DNA from: Dirofilaria immitis | Taxonomy: Eukaryota > Nematoda > Chromadorea > Rhabditida > Onchocercidae | Direction of reading: 5' to 3' | DNA: 64,000 bases | Assembly (NCBI GenBank): GCA_024305405.1 | Contig: JAKNDB010000087.1 | Coordinates: forward strand, 5,334,501 to 5,398,500 | Shown here: piece after piece, positions 14,822 through 29,800 of the stretch | Position numbering within the stretch: the first letter of the stretch is position 1 | Layout: every line of letters starts with the position of its first letter | The notes under the pieces: generated by a model | What the model saw: only the letters and a program-made list of their open reading frames with translations | Told to the model about the DNA's origin: nothing | Databases searched by the model: none | Translations under genes and position numbers: made by a program

Positions 14822-17800
14822 AAAACTCGAAAAAGAAAATTAAAATTCGGAATAGTAAATCTCTTCGGATCCAGTCATATATGTATGTGTTCATTCCCAT
14901 CTTTTTTTTTTCGTCTAAAACTTCATAAGTTTTTAATTATGAATCATGGGAAATAAAGTGACTGCTATATGACCTTTCTTTTTATTTGGCCAAAAATTAG
15001 GACGAAAAAGATGACAAATAGAATCCAAAGGCGGAAATGTAGGCTAAAATAAATTTGATCGCAGGTCATTCGTAATATATAAGACTGATAAGATTTATAT
15101 TAGAGAAATTACTATTTCAATTTGTTTATCAAATAAGAGAAACTTCCTTTTTTTCCTAATTTTGAAAAGCACATATCATTACTATGGGTTGTCATAACAA
15201 TTATTTATTTACTCTTCAAATAAGACCTGCAATATTATTGCAACAATTCTTATTTTCTTCATTTTATTGTTTGAACATACAGTTAGTCATTTTCATTTAT
15301 AATTTCGCATCACCATACTTCGTCAATGAGTGCAATTCCTCATTCCTTTCCATTTATTTACTGCTCTGGATCTCTATCATTTTTAATTACTACTTGCCAC
15401 TCAGTTCATTATCTGTAATTACTAATTGAAATTTTCATTTAATATTCAATCATATAGCAGATAAATAATTGAATATCAACAAGGTGCAGAATAAATGAGT
15501 TATGCTAAACATGCATGCTTATATTTCAGCTATGAATTGAAAAAAAAAGATCTGATAGAAGCCAAAGTTTTTGACCTTGTGCAGTAATTAAAATGCATAA
15601 TTGAAGCAAACATATATATAATTTATAATATATAATGCATATTCAGAGCAGAGAAAAATGGAAAAATATGATCAATCAATTTCATATCTTTGTAAAATGA
15701 AATCATTATAATGTCAAAATGTCTTACTAATATGTGCTAGCAACAGAAAAAAAAATCAACGGTTAGATTTATTTGAAAATTCAATGAAAATAGCTTGAAA
15801 CTATCACCAACATCCATTTAATGCATTTATTCTTCACCAATACACCCTGGTTCCGTTTTCCTTTGCACCACCCTTCTTTTATACTTTGATGATCAAATGC
15901 TTACATAAATAAGTTCATATATTTTTTACAAGTTTTTTCCACTTTTGATCCAATTATTATTTTATTGGAAAATGATTTCAAATGAAATCAGATTCTAATT
16001 GATTGTACTTCAAGAGGTAAGAGATGGAACGGTCATTTCGTCGTTTGCGGAAATAATTATTTAATTAATTATAATTTATTCTACGTCGACACGCTTTTCT
16101 CAACTAAATCCTTCCGAATTCGCAAAAACTTTACGTTTTCATCTATTAAAGACTCTTTCTTTGAAAATCACTAAAATTTCTACTAATGCAACAAGCTTAT
16201 ATTTTCTCCAATGTTGTATTTCATGGTGACCTATGATAATAATGCATATTTATTCTTAGACACATGATCACTCTAGAACTGATAAACAAATTTAGCGCGT
16301 AGTATCTCTTCTGCCAATAACATATATATAGTCGGATACGACGACAGTAAATAACAAGAAGACTTATATGTTTTTCCGTTCAATTTACTCGTCATCGCCA
16401 ATTAAGCTATCATTGATTCAGACAATCCGGTTTTTAACATTAACACTAACGTGTCTAATCAACTTTGACTTGGTTTAGAACATGTGCTGTGCCTCATTAT
16501 GATAAAGTATCAAATTACTACAGTCCAATTTCTAAAATTTTTCCAAATGCGAAAGTTTCAAATGACCATGTTACGGTTTATTGAAGATTTGCATGATACT
16601 AGAAAGAACAACGTGAGTAGTTTTTTAAAAAGCAAAAAAAAACGAGGAAAAACCAAAAACAAATACCAATAACAAGAAAAATTCGAATTGAACCTATTGA
16701 AGAAAATTGAAAATTTTTTAGCAACAACATAACTGATATTTTATCAGTAATACCTTAGGCGAAACTTCAAACGATAAAAGCGATGATTCCTCACTGTTTT
16801 GTAACGTTATCAATAATGGAAAAAGAACTATAATAAAAAAGGTGATATAAGTGATAACGATAATAATTTTTGCGTATTCATCTGATGGATCTCAAATTGT
16901 TTTATCCTGTTTTGATAGTTTTGGCTCTTATCATCCTTTTAATGTGATTGATGCAACGTGAAACTCCTCATTATCTTCAATTATCAAATATTGCCACTAC
17001 TGATTGAAATTAGAATGAACGAGGGAAAATGCTTGACAAATGAAAATATGCATTTAAAATAGCTAATGAAGCAAATCCTTCGATTGCTTGGTGATTAAAA
17101 TAATCGGGAATCCGATAGCGAATGTTACTACAAAGACTTTTGTTTTCTTCTCATCTGTTCATTTTTAAATATTAATTTAATTTTTTGAAACTTAGTGTTA
17201 TGCTCAAAATATCTTAAAGTTTTAGATTTATTTTCGGATTGAGCTATGTGTTATTTTAATATGCAATAAAAAAAATTATTTTAAATGATAACATTTCGGA
17301 ATACTAGCCTTCTTTTAATATATTTTAATGTTTGCGCAAAACGCGAAAATATTGCAAAAATTTATAGGTCGAAAATTTAATTACATCCATATTCAATTCA
17401 ATGCGATGCTAAACGATGCATTGAAAAATTGGAAAGTTCAGGTTTTTAAAAAATTTTTCGCTCATACAGTTTGGCCTAAATTTTTGGCAAAAATTTGGAA
17501 AATAAAATATATTTCCTTGCAAAACTACTTCAAATTTTAATAAAAAATTGTTGACTCATTCTGAATCAATGAATTTTAAATCAATAAAAAATATTAAAAT
17601 ATAACTATCGTTATTCCTAACATTACTACTGGAGCCCGTTTTTCCTTGAATATATTTGCTTGCATATGATGCTCAGTTAAGCACAAAATTTGTGAAGTGA
17701 AATTAAATAGAATTTCATTAAGCAAATATTGAATGGAAGATGCTTTCAAAATTACGTATATATGTAAAAATATCTATGAGCCTAAAATTTATATTATCAC

Positions 17801-20800
17801 AGATACGAACTGTTTTGAACTGCTAAGGAAGATTGATAAATGATTTTGTTCAGATTTTAAACAAAATTTTTGGAATTTTTACACACTGCGCTCTGAAGAC
17901 TCATGAAGCATGATAACAACATATTCGTTCATTCAATTTTATGCGTTCTGATGAAATTCGAAAAATGATATAAGTGAAGTACTATGTGAAAGCACTACAT
18001 GTTTGAATATTATGATTAAAATATTAACTTCAGCATGTTTCTTAACATGATGATAAGTATTTAAATCTTCTTATCGAGTAGAGAAATTTTACTTTTTCAA
18101 ACACCAATTGCAATAATGAAAAGATCTCAAAAAAATAAGTTGTGAAAATCAATAATCAAAATACGAAAATGTGAGCAAAGAAATATGGAGAGTAATAAAA
18201 ATGAAAAGTTCGAGACTTGACAATTATGAGCTTAGAAAACAAAGAAAAAAAAGAAGATCTGTATTTATGAAAAAATAGAATGAATAAAAATTTTCTTTTA
18301 GCATCTGTTACAAAGTGAATGAAATTTGCAACTACAATATGAATGCAATGAATTTTTAATAATAAATGAGAAATTACTGTCAGTTTATTATGTCAAGATA
18401 TTCTTCTTAATGAGTTTCTTATTTACACAATACATGCACAATTCTTAATTATTGCCGCATTTGCAGTCATAGGTGAGAATTAGAATTTGTGAATGAAGCA
18501 AATAGATGATGAAACAAAATTGACTTCCTTGAGATTATATGCTAACAATTACAATATGTATTTCGAAAGTAATAATAGAAAACTATTGGTTAATTAATTA
18601 CACTTGCTATATGGTTTCAACGACTTTATAATTTATTTATTACATATGCAGTTTTACAATCTGCTTATTCAGTCATATTATATCTCAAAATGAATTCAAA
18701 AGAGAAATTCTTCATTTGAAATAAGAACATAATCAGTTTTAAACTATATCTAAGGATATTATCGTTCAGTTGCATCAATAACTTTCATACTTGAAAATGA
18801 TGTAACATTGAAATGATTTCGAATTTAAATATACTCTCCGCAGTGACGTACAATTTACATTAATAATAATAAATCGTGCTAAATTAATATCGATCTATAC
18901 TGAAATCTTTAGTTCTAGTTTCTACTCTTTTGATTTAGTAAAGTTGAATGATTAGGATTGCAAGGTTAAAGAGCTGATCTACATCTGCACCATTTTATCA
19001 AAATACTCTTCTATCTTTCATGCAGCTCAGTTAAGTAAGCACAAATCGATTCAGCGAATCGATTCAAAAAAATAGTCAGAGAGGAATTTCATACATTCAA
19101 ATCAATAATATATGCAAAATTTTTAAATGTTCGTAATTCCTTCAATAAGCAAGCAACATTTAGTGCAAAACAAAATTTGAGAAAAATATGGTCATAGAAT
19201 GATGAAAATAAAAGGGAAAAAATAAATAAAATGAAGGATAAAATGAGAAAATAATATTTAAATCGACATAATTTTAAAATTGATGAAGTCTTAAGAAATG
19301 ACAGGAAAACAAACTAGAGGCAGAAATCATTTGTAGAAGGCATACGTAAATGATATTGAAAATACTTAAGATTATGTTATAAAGATTTGTCGTAGGATCT
19401 TAATTAATTTAATAATTTGAAAATTTCCTAAAGAACACCTTAAGGAACTTTTGTAAATCTGTTTTTCTTTTTGTAAGTCATTAAGCATTTTCAATTAAAT
19501 ATGTGAAAACTAATTTCCTATACCCAAAAACCTTTTGAATTTGAGTAGATTTATTTGTAATAATATGATTATATTTTATACAAGATTGGTGTACTATTCT
19601 AGAGCACTATCAACGTAACTATGGAATTCATATGAGAGTTAGTTTTCTATTTTCGATAACTTCATAATTCAAATCAAATCCTTATGCAAACAGACTTTGA
19701 TTTACCGCATACCTTTTGAAATATTTTATCAGTTTCCTTAATTTTTAAAGAGTTCTGTTTTGTAAATCACTTAGCCAGTGATTTTCTCCTTGCGTTTTAA
19801 TTCTTTGAACTAATATCATTTCAGAGTGATGAAGAATTTAAGAACTCACCTCCCGATGCTCATATATTTTGGAATGATCAAGTATTTGTGAATTTGTTTT
19901 TTTATTATTAACCTCATGCTCCATAATGATGAAGAAAAACAGAAGAGAAATTATTTTCAGAATACTGCTTGCTCAAAATTTAACAGAATTTCTTGTTAGG
20001 CACTTTGCCAATGAATAGATGCGCTAAAGCAAACAAACAATACGGTGAATCATTCTCTTTTGAACAACGTTATCATCTTTTGCTCTTTGCTTATGGTTAA
20101 AAATTTTATTCTTACAGCTATACCCTAAAACTTCGAATAGAAGTTTTTATCAAAGCAGATCCTTCTGACTTAAAAACTTTCCATAATTTTTAGAAATACG
20201 ATTTTCATCATTTCCAAAGCTTCATAGTTTTGTTTCATTTTTTTCGCATCTTTTTTAATATTCCGTTTGCCTGATACAGTCCTCCCAAAATTCAACAATC
20301 TCCTTCATTCTTCTGATTATATATTATACTAAACCTTTTTCGGACTTCCGTGTGATGAACTTCCATTAGAAGCTAATAAAATCTTCAGTTCAATCAACAA
20401 TATCCTAACTCTTTCTAGCAACTCATCTATCTCCTTGTTGATTTGTGTTGGCTTGTTTTAGCCTCTCCTGCAGAAATGTGTATTTCTAGAACAATATAAA
20501 TTCTTAAGATAAGTGATACACATCTTCGGATATCAAAAAGAAAAATTTCCCAAATTATTTTTACATTTCTACGTGTTAAATTTACTTTATCTTTCAGTAA
20601 GTTTTCGTTTGTTTTCATTTTTAATAGGACATCAATAATGTTGAACTTATAAACATTTCTTACCTTCGACTACTTTTTTCATCGAAACCAAATTTTTTCT
20701 CCTTTTTTACCTCTTTGAAATCTTTCATGAAGACCATAATAGCTGATCTGTTAGCAATATCCTAGTATCTTCAGATATGTTGCCACGTCTAGCAATTAGT

Positions 20801-22802
20801 TCCTCAATGAATAAACTTGGATAATTTTAAATGCCTTTTAAAATATGGGGAATCATTTTGGCGGACCAATTCCCATTTATTGTAAAGATCTTGTTGTTGC
20901 TTTTTTTTCTTTCTTTCTATAAAATGGATTCCAACAATTGCAAATTTTAAATATTTTAAAAATATTTTTTTATGATCTTGACTATTTCTGTTGATCTTTA
21001 CTATTTCTCTTATTGCTAATACTACCAATTGATATTTTTGGCAAACATTTGTTATCCAAAAATTTGATTTTTGGATAATAATTGCAAATCCAATTTAGCA
21101 TAACAAATAGTTCATGTTATTAGAAAGTACAACTGAAAACAATGAAATAGTTTCAGAACTACTTTACATTTGCAAATTAAGCAAGCAGAATTAAAATGAG
21201 ATGAATTTTAAAGAATGTCAATGATATTAGAACAACAAAATGATCGTATGGTTTATATAACACTGTGCAAGTCAAAACATTTGTTTAACAGATAATAAAT
21301 CAGGATTCAGTCTTTAACATCAAGTTTGCTAGTAAGCAAGAATGGATTCTAGATATTGAAAAACTATCTTTTTGTAATGAAGCGAATAATTTGTCCTTTT
21401 TATTCCACAAGTCTAAATTTGAACATATATGATCATAGCTATCAGTAAGAAAGAGCCAAGTAAAATAAAATTAGAAATTACTGAAAAGAATGGTTTGCTT
21501 CGAGTATTTTTTCTTTATTGAGGGAAGGAAAGTTTTAGCGATAATTTTTGCAAGCATTTTTGTTTTTCATTAAATTTAGAGCCATATGAAATAAAATGGA
21601 AATGTTCACTCTCATATCTTCATACTAACATCCAATATGTTCTTCTTATTGAATGATTTTCCCGGAGGCAAATTTTCCACTTAATTCACAAGTTCGCAAC
21701 AAAAAATTCAATTTCTTAATTTTTAAAAACAGCTTTTTGAGTTATTTATTGAAGAATTTTTTTTTCATTCGTGTTAAAAAGCCAATATTATTCAAACGAC
21801 TTTCAAATAGTGTAGTAATAGCTTGGAATTTGAAGTTGAGTTGCCTTAAATTTTATAACATCTGCACTTGGTTATGTGACATAATGTGAATAACTGTAAC
21901 AGTAATAAACTAATAAATTAAAAAAGAAAGAGATCGTATGATCTAAAAAATATAATTTTCACATTTCGAATCATTTCAAATTTTAACGATATTTGAATTA
22001 TTAACTTAAAACAAAAGCACAAAAGCAGTTCAGCAATAAACTGCAGTTTTTTTCTTTTTTCTCAATCTTTAACAATACCTTTAAAATTAAATTCATAGTA
22101 GCACTATTATTTTGAATTTTCATGTTGAGAGCTTCCTGTGAACAAATAATAACAATATAATATTCTTCAGAGCGTATTAAAATTTAAAATTATGTTACTA
22201 AAATCTCAAATCTTGAGCGATAAAATTCTTTTCGATTACTTCAAAAATCTTAAGTGATAAAAATTGTTTTTAGAGGATCTAGCATAATCCAAGAAAAACT
22301 CACAGAATTAAGTGGTATAGAAGAGAACTATGTGATAAGTAATGTTGGGAAGAATGTATATTGTTTACAGTTCAATGCATTGATAGTTGAAATATTCGAA
22401 ATTTGAAATAGGAAGAAGTACAACATAGATAAAGAAGCAAAAAATTGAAAAATAGAAAGGGACATAAAATTGCAATATAATTAATCCTTTTTCAATGGAT
22501 ATAAGAAGGCATTATAAAATTATACATCGAAAATATTAGATGATTAAAGGAATACATCTATTATCGGCTTTTTGATTTTCCAATAGATATAGGATAGCAG
22601 TTAGAAACTTTTTACTTCAAATGCCGATATATCAAAGAATGTTATTTGAAGTTCTAACTTATGGATTTATGGTGCAAGTAGAAAGCAAATTTTATTAAAA
22701 ATACAAAATGCTCATTTAATTTTTTCGAAGAAATTTTTTAAATGGAATATTCTAAGTTTAGTAGGGGTGATAAAGAGAATGAAAAAAGCTGAAGAAAAAA
22801 GT

Positions 22803-22868
22803 TAGTTTGTAAATATAAATTTGTTATGTTTGTAAATATACGCAAAAAAATTATGTTTGTAAATATAA
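22803..22868. repeat. Three-copy short tandem repeat
   Basis: A motif built around ATGTTTGTAAATATA occurs three times with small spacers (the first copy diverged). It looks like local slippage duplication. Nothing coding is associated with it. Confidence 0.7.
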
Positions 22869-25800
22869 AGCATGAGATTATTGTTCTAATATTTCGCTGA
22901 AAAAAATGATTCAATTGAAATGTAAGAAAGTTAAAAATCTGAAACTAAAGCTTGTGAGTCAATTTCATTTGCATATGCTTTCTTCGATGAACAAAAACAT
23001 TTTCGTCTAGCGAAAAGCCTGTCTCTCTCTTCATAGGACTTATCTTTAATAATCTTCCAAATCAAAAAATCTCGAAAATCTAATAATTCTTTGAAGGCAA
23101 CTCGAGCGAGCTTATAAAATTTTAGCAAAAATAATCATCTGATATTTGTCTTGGTAAGAATTTCATCCGAGAAACGTTTTTCCTGTTCCCAAAAGCAAAT
23201 TGCATCCGTTTGTGTTCAGTTTAAAAATAGAAGAGGAAAAGAAGTGAGTTTCAATTACTGGCTTAAGCTCAATGGCAATTATAACTGACTCCCGAAAAAC
23301 GGAGTCACTTAAACATTCCATACATATCAGCATAAGCACAAACTACATGTATTAGTTCTCTTACAACGCCAAGAAATATTTCCGCCAACTTTTCAATCAT
23401 ATTTTTGAACAGCGTCCTTGCATTACAATGCATATATGTACATTTATTCACATATAAAATACACATGCACACATAATATATACATTCATTTTTTTTCTTT
23501 TCAAAAAATTGATCATCGAATAATTTGTACATATTAACTTAGCGGGAAAGAGTGACATATCAGTTAACACTTATTCTTCGTACTAATCACTTCAACCGTT
23601 TCCGTTACGTCAGTTAAAATAGCAAAATTCGAATGAATTAATATTCCATTTCAAAAAAAAAGATGATATTTTCAAAATTATTATGAAATGACGCTTGCAT
23701 ATTACTATGATAAAGCGATTCATTAAAATAATTAGAAATTTCTTACAGAAGTATGAATAAAAGTAAAAGGAACTTGTCATAATATTTGAGACTTAATGCA
23801 ACAGAAGTGTGAAAGGATGTAGAAGCCATACATAAATAGAAAACGAAACCTTCTACGAAAAAGTCCCATAAAAGTGAAAATTTTGTATAAATTGCCACAA
23901 ATAACCAACCTATCATATTTTACCAATATTGGTTTATAATCTCATTTAAAGCAACTGTAAAGTTTATTTCGACTACTTAGTTGAATTAACTCATCGATGA
24001 TAAAATAAGCTGTAAATTACATTGATCTCTTATCATGGGCTTCCTTATTGTTCTAGATATGTCTCCGTCTTTCCTACTAAAAATGAAGACTGGAAAGAGT
24101 TCTTATTGTTATTGAAAAATGGCTACAGTAATTGCTGCTCATCTAATTAGCATTTTCAATTTGGTGGCATAGACTTGTTGAGAAAGCATTTATCATGGCT
24201 TCATTTACGGTGAGTATTTGTTTTGCGAAAATTGCATTGATGAAGAACATTTTTCACAAAAATCTCTTTTTGGTAAAAGAATTGAATTTTCGTTGCTTGA
24301 TTAGCTTCCCAGATAGTACATAATATATCCTATGTCCGTACATTTTATTCAGTTGAGCAGAGAAAAAGAAATTACATTTGTATAATTTCAAGATGATATC
24401 AAAATATAATATATCCTTCTTTGATGTGTTGCATGCATTTGCTGCGAAAACTAAATTCTTTAACCAACTAAAATATCCGGACAATTTGTAGGACTGAAAA
24501 TATAAAAATATAAGTTAATTAGTCCGACTAATTTCTCATTTTCACCTAAGTGTTCCCTATATTATAAAAATTGGTATGAAATTTAAACGCAGTACACTCG
24601 ATAACTCTTTGAAAAATTCTCCCTTATAATATTACTTTCAGATAAACGAATTCTGAAGGGATAACATTTTATTAGTAAAAATTTTTATAAAATCATTGCG
24701 AGAAAGCAATCAAAAAGTTAAATTTCAATAAAAATTTTAATATAAGCCAAATGATTATAATGCTTACTCATTTTTAATATTCATATTCTTCAAATTGAAA
24801 TTCTCTGCAGTTTTCTACAGTTTTAGAAGAATTCAAAAACAGAATCAGATTTTTATATTTATATACCAAAATATGAATTTTCATAGCTGCTTTAACAATT
24901 TCAAATTTTTTGCTTGAAAAAGAAACGAAGTATCGAATAGTACTGAGCAAAATGTCCAAAAGATCGATTAGCAAAAAAGCATTCAAAATATCAAGAAGAG
25001 CAAAGTTTGTAATGACTAGTAATGGAGAATCGACGATTGAGTTTTTTGAGCTAACCATCATATATGCATATTTAAATAGAATACAAAATATTCGAACCGT
25101 GAGAGAATGGTAACAAAAATATTCAAGAAGAAATGGGAAGAACGGGAATATCAGGTTGTAGGATTATCAACGACAAAAATTCATGACTCTCCTCTATTAC
25201 CTGTTCTTCTCTCATTCTTAATCCATTACCACTCAGAAGACCGTTTCTAACATAGAATAATAAGAAGAATTAGATAGCAAGTGAATGAATAGATTTTGTA
25301 TTGCAAAATGAGCTTAAATAAGCAAATAAAAAAAAAGTAAAATATTTTTTCTTCGCATAAGAAAGTCCATGCGAAATGTGGAAAAAGAATCGGTAAGATA
25401 ACGGTTTTGGGAATGCTTTTTATTGCAGTATCTTCAGTTTCTCGTTTTCGTTTTTTTTTTTTTTTTTTTTTCACTGCTTCAAATTTATACAATAAATTGT
25501 CAACAAAAAAATATTTCTTTTTATTTCGATATGACTGCTCAATTTTTAGCATAGAAAGTACAATTTCAGTGGAAGTATTAGAGATACGAAAAAATTTAAC
25601 AGATTTGAAATTTCGTCGATCAACTCTAAACATAGAATTGTTCATCTGTTATTCTCATGGATTCTTAACTTTTACTTACTGGGAAATGAAATCAAAATCC
25701 TCAAGATGCTATTTTAATTAATTTTTTGACTGGCTAACTTTATTTTAGTGAATGATACTAAAGCGCATCTATTTAAGACGTGTAAAATATGAACGGGTTC

Positions 25801-26860
25801 TTTCAATAGTTATTATTTCAGTTTAGCACTGGATTTATCCGATATAAATCTATATTCTCTATCTAGCAACTGCCTACATACCGGAAGTTTTTTGTGTACT
25901 ACAGAGAGATCTTTGGGAAAACAAAAATTCTTTCGATGTAAATTATATTTACTTCTACCATTTTTTCTGCATTGATAAATTTTGGTAATTGGTTTGATTC
26001 AGGTCATGAATCTCAAGCCACAAGTAGGTGAATAATGTGTTGGTATTTTGTTATAAAATTTGATACCATTTAAACTTCAGAAAAATTTTACAAAACTAAA
26101 ATGATGAATTTTCAGATGAATATTTAACGATACGGTCTCTGAAATAAATGAAATTTCTACCAGTGGCTAACGAAAATATAATACAAATTTTTCTGAAATA
26201 CGAATGAAGAAAGGATGGAATGAAATAGTAACAATTGTATGAAATGATGGCTCATCTCGTATTTATTATTCTACAAAAACAAGCATTCTTTCAGCAAACC
26301 CATTCTCGATCCCTTTACCCTTCTATCCATACATATTCACATTTTACTCCATTTTTGGTTTCTTACAATGCCATTTCTAGCAACATTACGGTGGCTAACC
26401 AGCAATTTTCTTTTGAAACTTGATATTTTTTGAATTTCGAAAAACTGTTATCACTTTTTGAAATTCATTTCCTATTTTAGAGCTCATTCAAATTCCTATT
26501 TTGCAAATTTGTGCGACATCACTTTCTGTCAATGTTTCCCAGAAATATAAACTAATCCCTTTCGGCTTAAGAGGAAGAAATTGATTTAGGAATCTTTTTC
26601 TTAATTTAAGCTGTCAAAGTCTTTATCAAATTTTCACGAATTGATTAGAAACTTTTAGGAAGTTGCAATTTTAAAACACTTCAGTAACTAAATGAATAGG
26701 ACTTCGCTAATACACATTTTGCTAAGTGTACATTCATATTTAACCGATATCGAATTCATTACTATCAATATTTGAAAAGTTTGTTGATTTTGATAACAAA
26801 ATCATCGAGCGAATGGGTAAAAAATTAATCCGATATTATATTAAATTCAAGATCGCAAAG

Positions 26861-29800
26861 ATGAGGCGAATTACTACCCTGATTTTATTATTGCTCCAAA
26901 AAGTCTTTACATTCCATGTTATTAGTGCCAATGAACGATTTAGAACAAGCTGTACGTATGTATTACTATTTTTTCAAATTTAGTGTTTCATTGAACAATT
27001 TTTAGACCATAAAATTAAAAAAGCATTTTTAAAAAATTGGAATGATTTTTTCAAAGATGACATTTTTAAAAATTGCCTTATTTTCCGTTTAAATCATATT
27101 TACTGATACAAATTTGTTTCATTTCAGCTTCAAACCTTAGGTCATTCGACAGCTCAACAACAAAAAGTGAGGTTGTAAGTTGCCTATCTTTTTATTCCAC
27201 GAGAAAATTATTCGAATTAATCGTATGATACTCCCATTTAATGAATAACTTGATTTCTTCCCTACTTTCGAGGTCATTATTTCATTAAAAATTTTGGAAT
27301 TTTAACTGATTTTTCAAAAATAAAAAAATGAAAAATTATTTGATACTTGCGATGATTGGAAAAAGGGTTGAAAGGAAATTACTTCATATCTGCTTTCATT
27401 ATCATATGATAGTTTCTAAATGAACAATAATTTTTACACAAATAATTTTTGGATATTCATGTTTTATATCGATTATAAATACAAATAACTGAAATTGAGC
27501 TTAAGGTTTAAAAAACACTATTATTCTTCAGAAAATTCGAAGATAAATGGAAAAATTATGTTTATTCCGTCACAATTCAACCCAGTAGACAAGAATTTCT
27601 TTACATTTACAATATTCAACAGGTTCAATCAACAGCATCATTTATTATAAATGATAATGGAAAAGTTGGCATAGCACAGAAATTGCATCTTTTGCAAACA
27701 AAAGTTGACGAAATTCTGAACTGCTGCAAAACTAAGTGCCCCGGAAAAAATGATACTTTGAAAGAGGTAAGCAATCAAAACTTATTCATCGCAGCTTTAA
27801 TTTTATTTATCTGGCGTAGTTTCATAAGATTATAAGATTTTTTCCTTTCATATTGAAAAAATCGTTGTTTGTATTTTCCTTTCTGTGCACAGCTTTTGAA
27901 CTGCAAAAATCTTTTCTTTAAAAATTATCTGATATCATTTCGCTTACATGTGTCCAAGAAATTCGCAACCCAAATAATTTCAGGAATTCTGCAATGGGAA
28001 GTTAACAATGCAAACAGCACAACTCAGGTCATAATCAATTCTTCAATATGATGCAAAAGATGTTAATAACTGTTGAGATTTGAATTTCACTCAAAATAAA
28101 CAATGAAAAAATCCAAAATATTTTGAAAATAATCCGTCAATTGTTTACAGATAGATTTTGCATTATTCAATTTGTCTATATATTTGAGATATCGAAAAAT
28201 ATATCAAAATTTTTTCTTGCTCCAGATTATGTACTCGAATTAATAAGAGTTTAGGACAAAGACTGTGAAAATGGTACTTCCGACAAGGCAATGTATTTCC
28301 TGCCCTTGTCCAATAACCCCAACAATTTGTCCAATAATGCCTGTTGATCATTGTCCATGCAGTGTACAAATTCGCCATCTTTTACCATGTCCCATCGTAT
28401 CAAGTAAGTAATTTTTAGATCTAATTTTCATTATGTTTTCTAAAATCATATAAAAATTTCAAGTAACGCATTTGCCCTAAAATTCAAATTTTGAGCATAA
28501 AATATGACAAAAATTATCGATTTAAATATCACTTGTGAATTTCAATTGTTGCTGAAATGTTCGTTTTGTATGCGGTTTAAATGCATTTTATGAATTCATT
28601 TGTTAGCAAGATTAATTGAAAGAGAAATTTTATTCTTATTGTACTGTTAAATTTCATTTTACACATATTTTTCTAAACATTACATAAATTTAATAAAGAT
28701 AAAATATTACTAAAAAAATATTTCTACTTCTGTAGTTTTTTAATTAAGATATCTTAACAATAATGTGACGAATTATCTTCCGATGGGTTATTCTTCTTTC
28801 TACTTTTTTATTTTTATATTCTCCTGTATTTAAACTATGGCAGTATTTAAAATTTACAATTAAAGATCTAGTTTTCATTAATTTTCAGATACACTCCAGG
28901 TAAAAAGTCGGCGCCGAAAGAGACAAATGGGTAAATAATTATTGTACTGCAATAAAGTGTAATTAATTTTATGCTTTACTATTTTGGAACTATTTTCAAA
29001 CTCGAAAACCAATAGATATTTAAATTTGAAAATTCAATATATACTTTTTTCTATTTAAGTTTTAGTTTTTATTCTGAACAAAATAATTCATCAAATTCAT
29101 TATTTTTCTACCAGTAAACCTAATGCATAATGAAACTATTAAGTTGAATGGCTTTTTAAAATATGTATGATGAATATTGAAAAGTAAAAAAATTCAAATG
29201 AAAGGAATAAAATATTATATTATGAGGCTGATACAGACTTCAGAAATGAAAAGTTTTTAGCAGAAGTGGTAGTACCTCTAGACGACAAACCAGCAATTGA
29301 GTATCTTCGAAAACTCGGCTATGTAGAAGAATTTAACTTATCACCTGCAAATATTTGTCATCCTACTAATTTACCGACTAATATTTTTCTCCAAACGAGG
29401 TTGCTTTGATTCATAATCGATTTGTTCCTATATATAATTTCGAATTCATTTATTTTTAAAAACTTGAAAATTTTTATTGAGTGTCATGCAAAAATCTTTT
29501 CCACAGAGTTTATGCCTTCTTAATTAACTTGAAACGATACTGATTCACAAAGTTTCACGTTTTTCCGCAGTATTTCTTAATTTGCTTTAATAGTTTAACA
29601 AAAAGTCTGTAATTTTCTGCACAATTTTTAAAATATATTTCTGCTCATTTTAAATATTCAATTTTAGAAAACAATAGCAGTGATACCAATACCGATGCAA
29701 TCATATCAGAGTGCATTGCCTGCTCGTCAACAAATACCCATTCAATTTTTATCAAAAGCAAGTTACTAAGACAAATCATATATAGCTTCCTTATGATATT

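Larger units (their letters stand above)
1..26860. other. Long region with no supportable gene
   Basis: I read both strands for splice-flanked exons and conserved motifs and found none I can defend. The longest open frames (for example 25247-25645 minus, 25407-25721 plus, 10339-10614 plus, 6879-7151 plus) are low-complexity Phe/Lys/Ile/Asn-rich translations. Runs of this length are expected by chance at this base composition, and none has a recognisable domain. The stretch contains compound microsatellites near 0.9 and 14.7 kb, hairpins near 0.15 and 14.8 kb, a ~20-base T run at 25449 and an A/T-rich triplicated motif near 22.8 kb. It could hold large introns, distal regulatory DNA, or lineage-specific exons too short or diverged to see. 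Confidence 0.5.

Noticed and set aside
25247..25721. Overlapping open frames of 132 and 104 codons on opposite strands
   Set aside because: Both run through a poly-T/poly-A tract and consist of Phe/Lys/Ile-rich low-complexity sequence, with no domain or splice support.
27869..28051. 60-codon open frame in the secreted-protein gene
   Set aside because: Only its last part (27984-28027), in another frame, fits as an exon between phase-matched neighbours.
28889..28930. Exon 6 of the secreted-protein gene read as RRRKRQM, a furin-like site
   Set aside because: That reading needs phases that give a stop in the next exon. The alternative reading (YTPGKKSAPKETN) joins both sides in frame.
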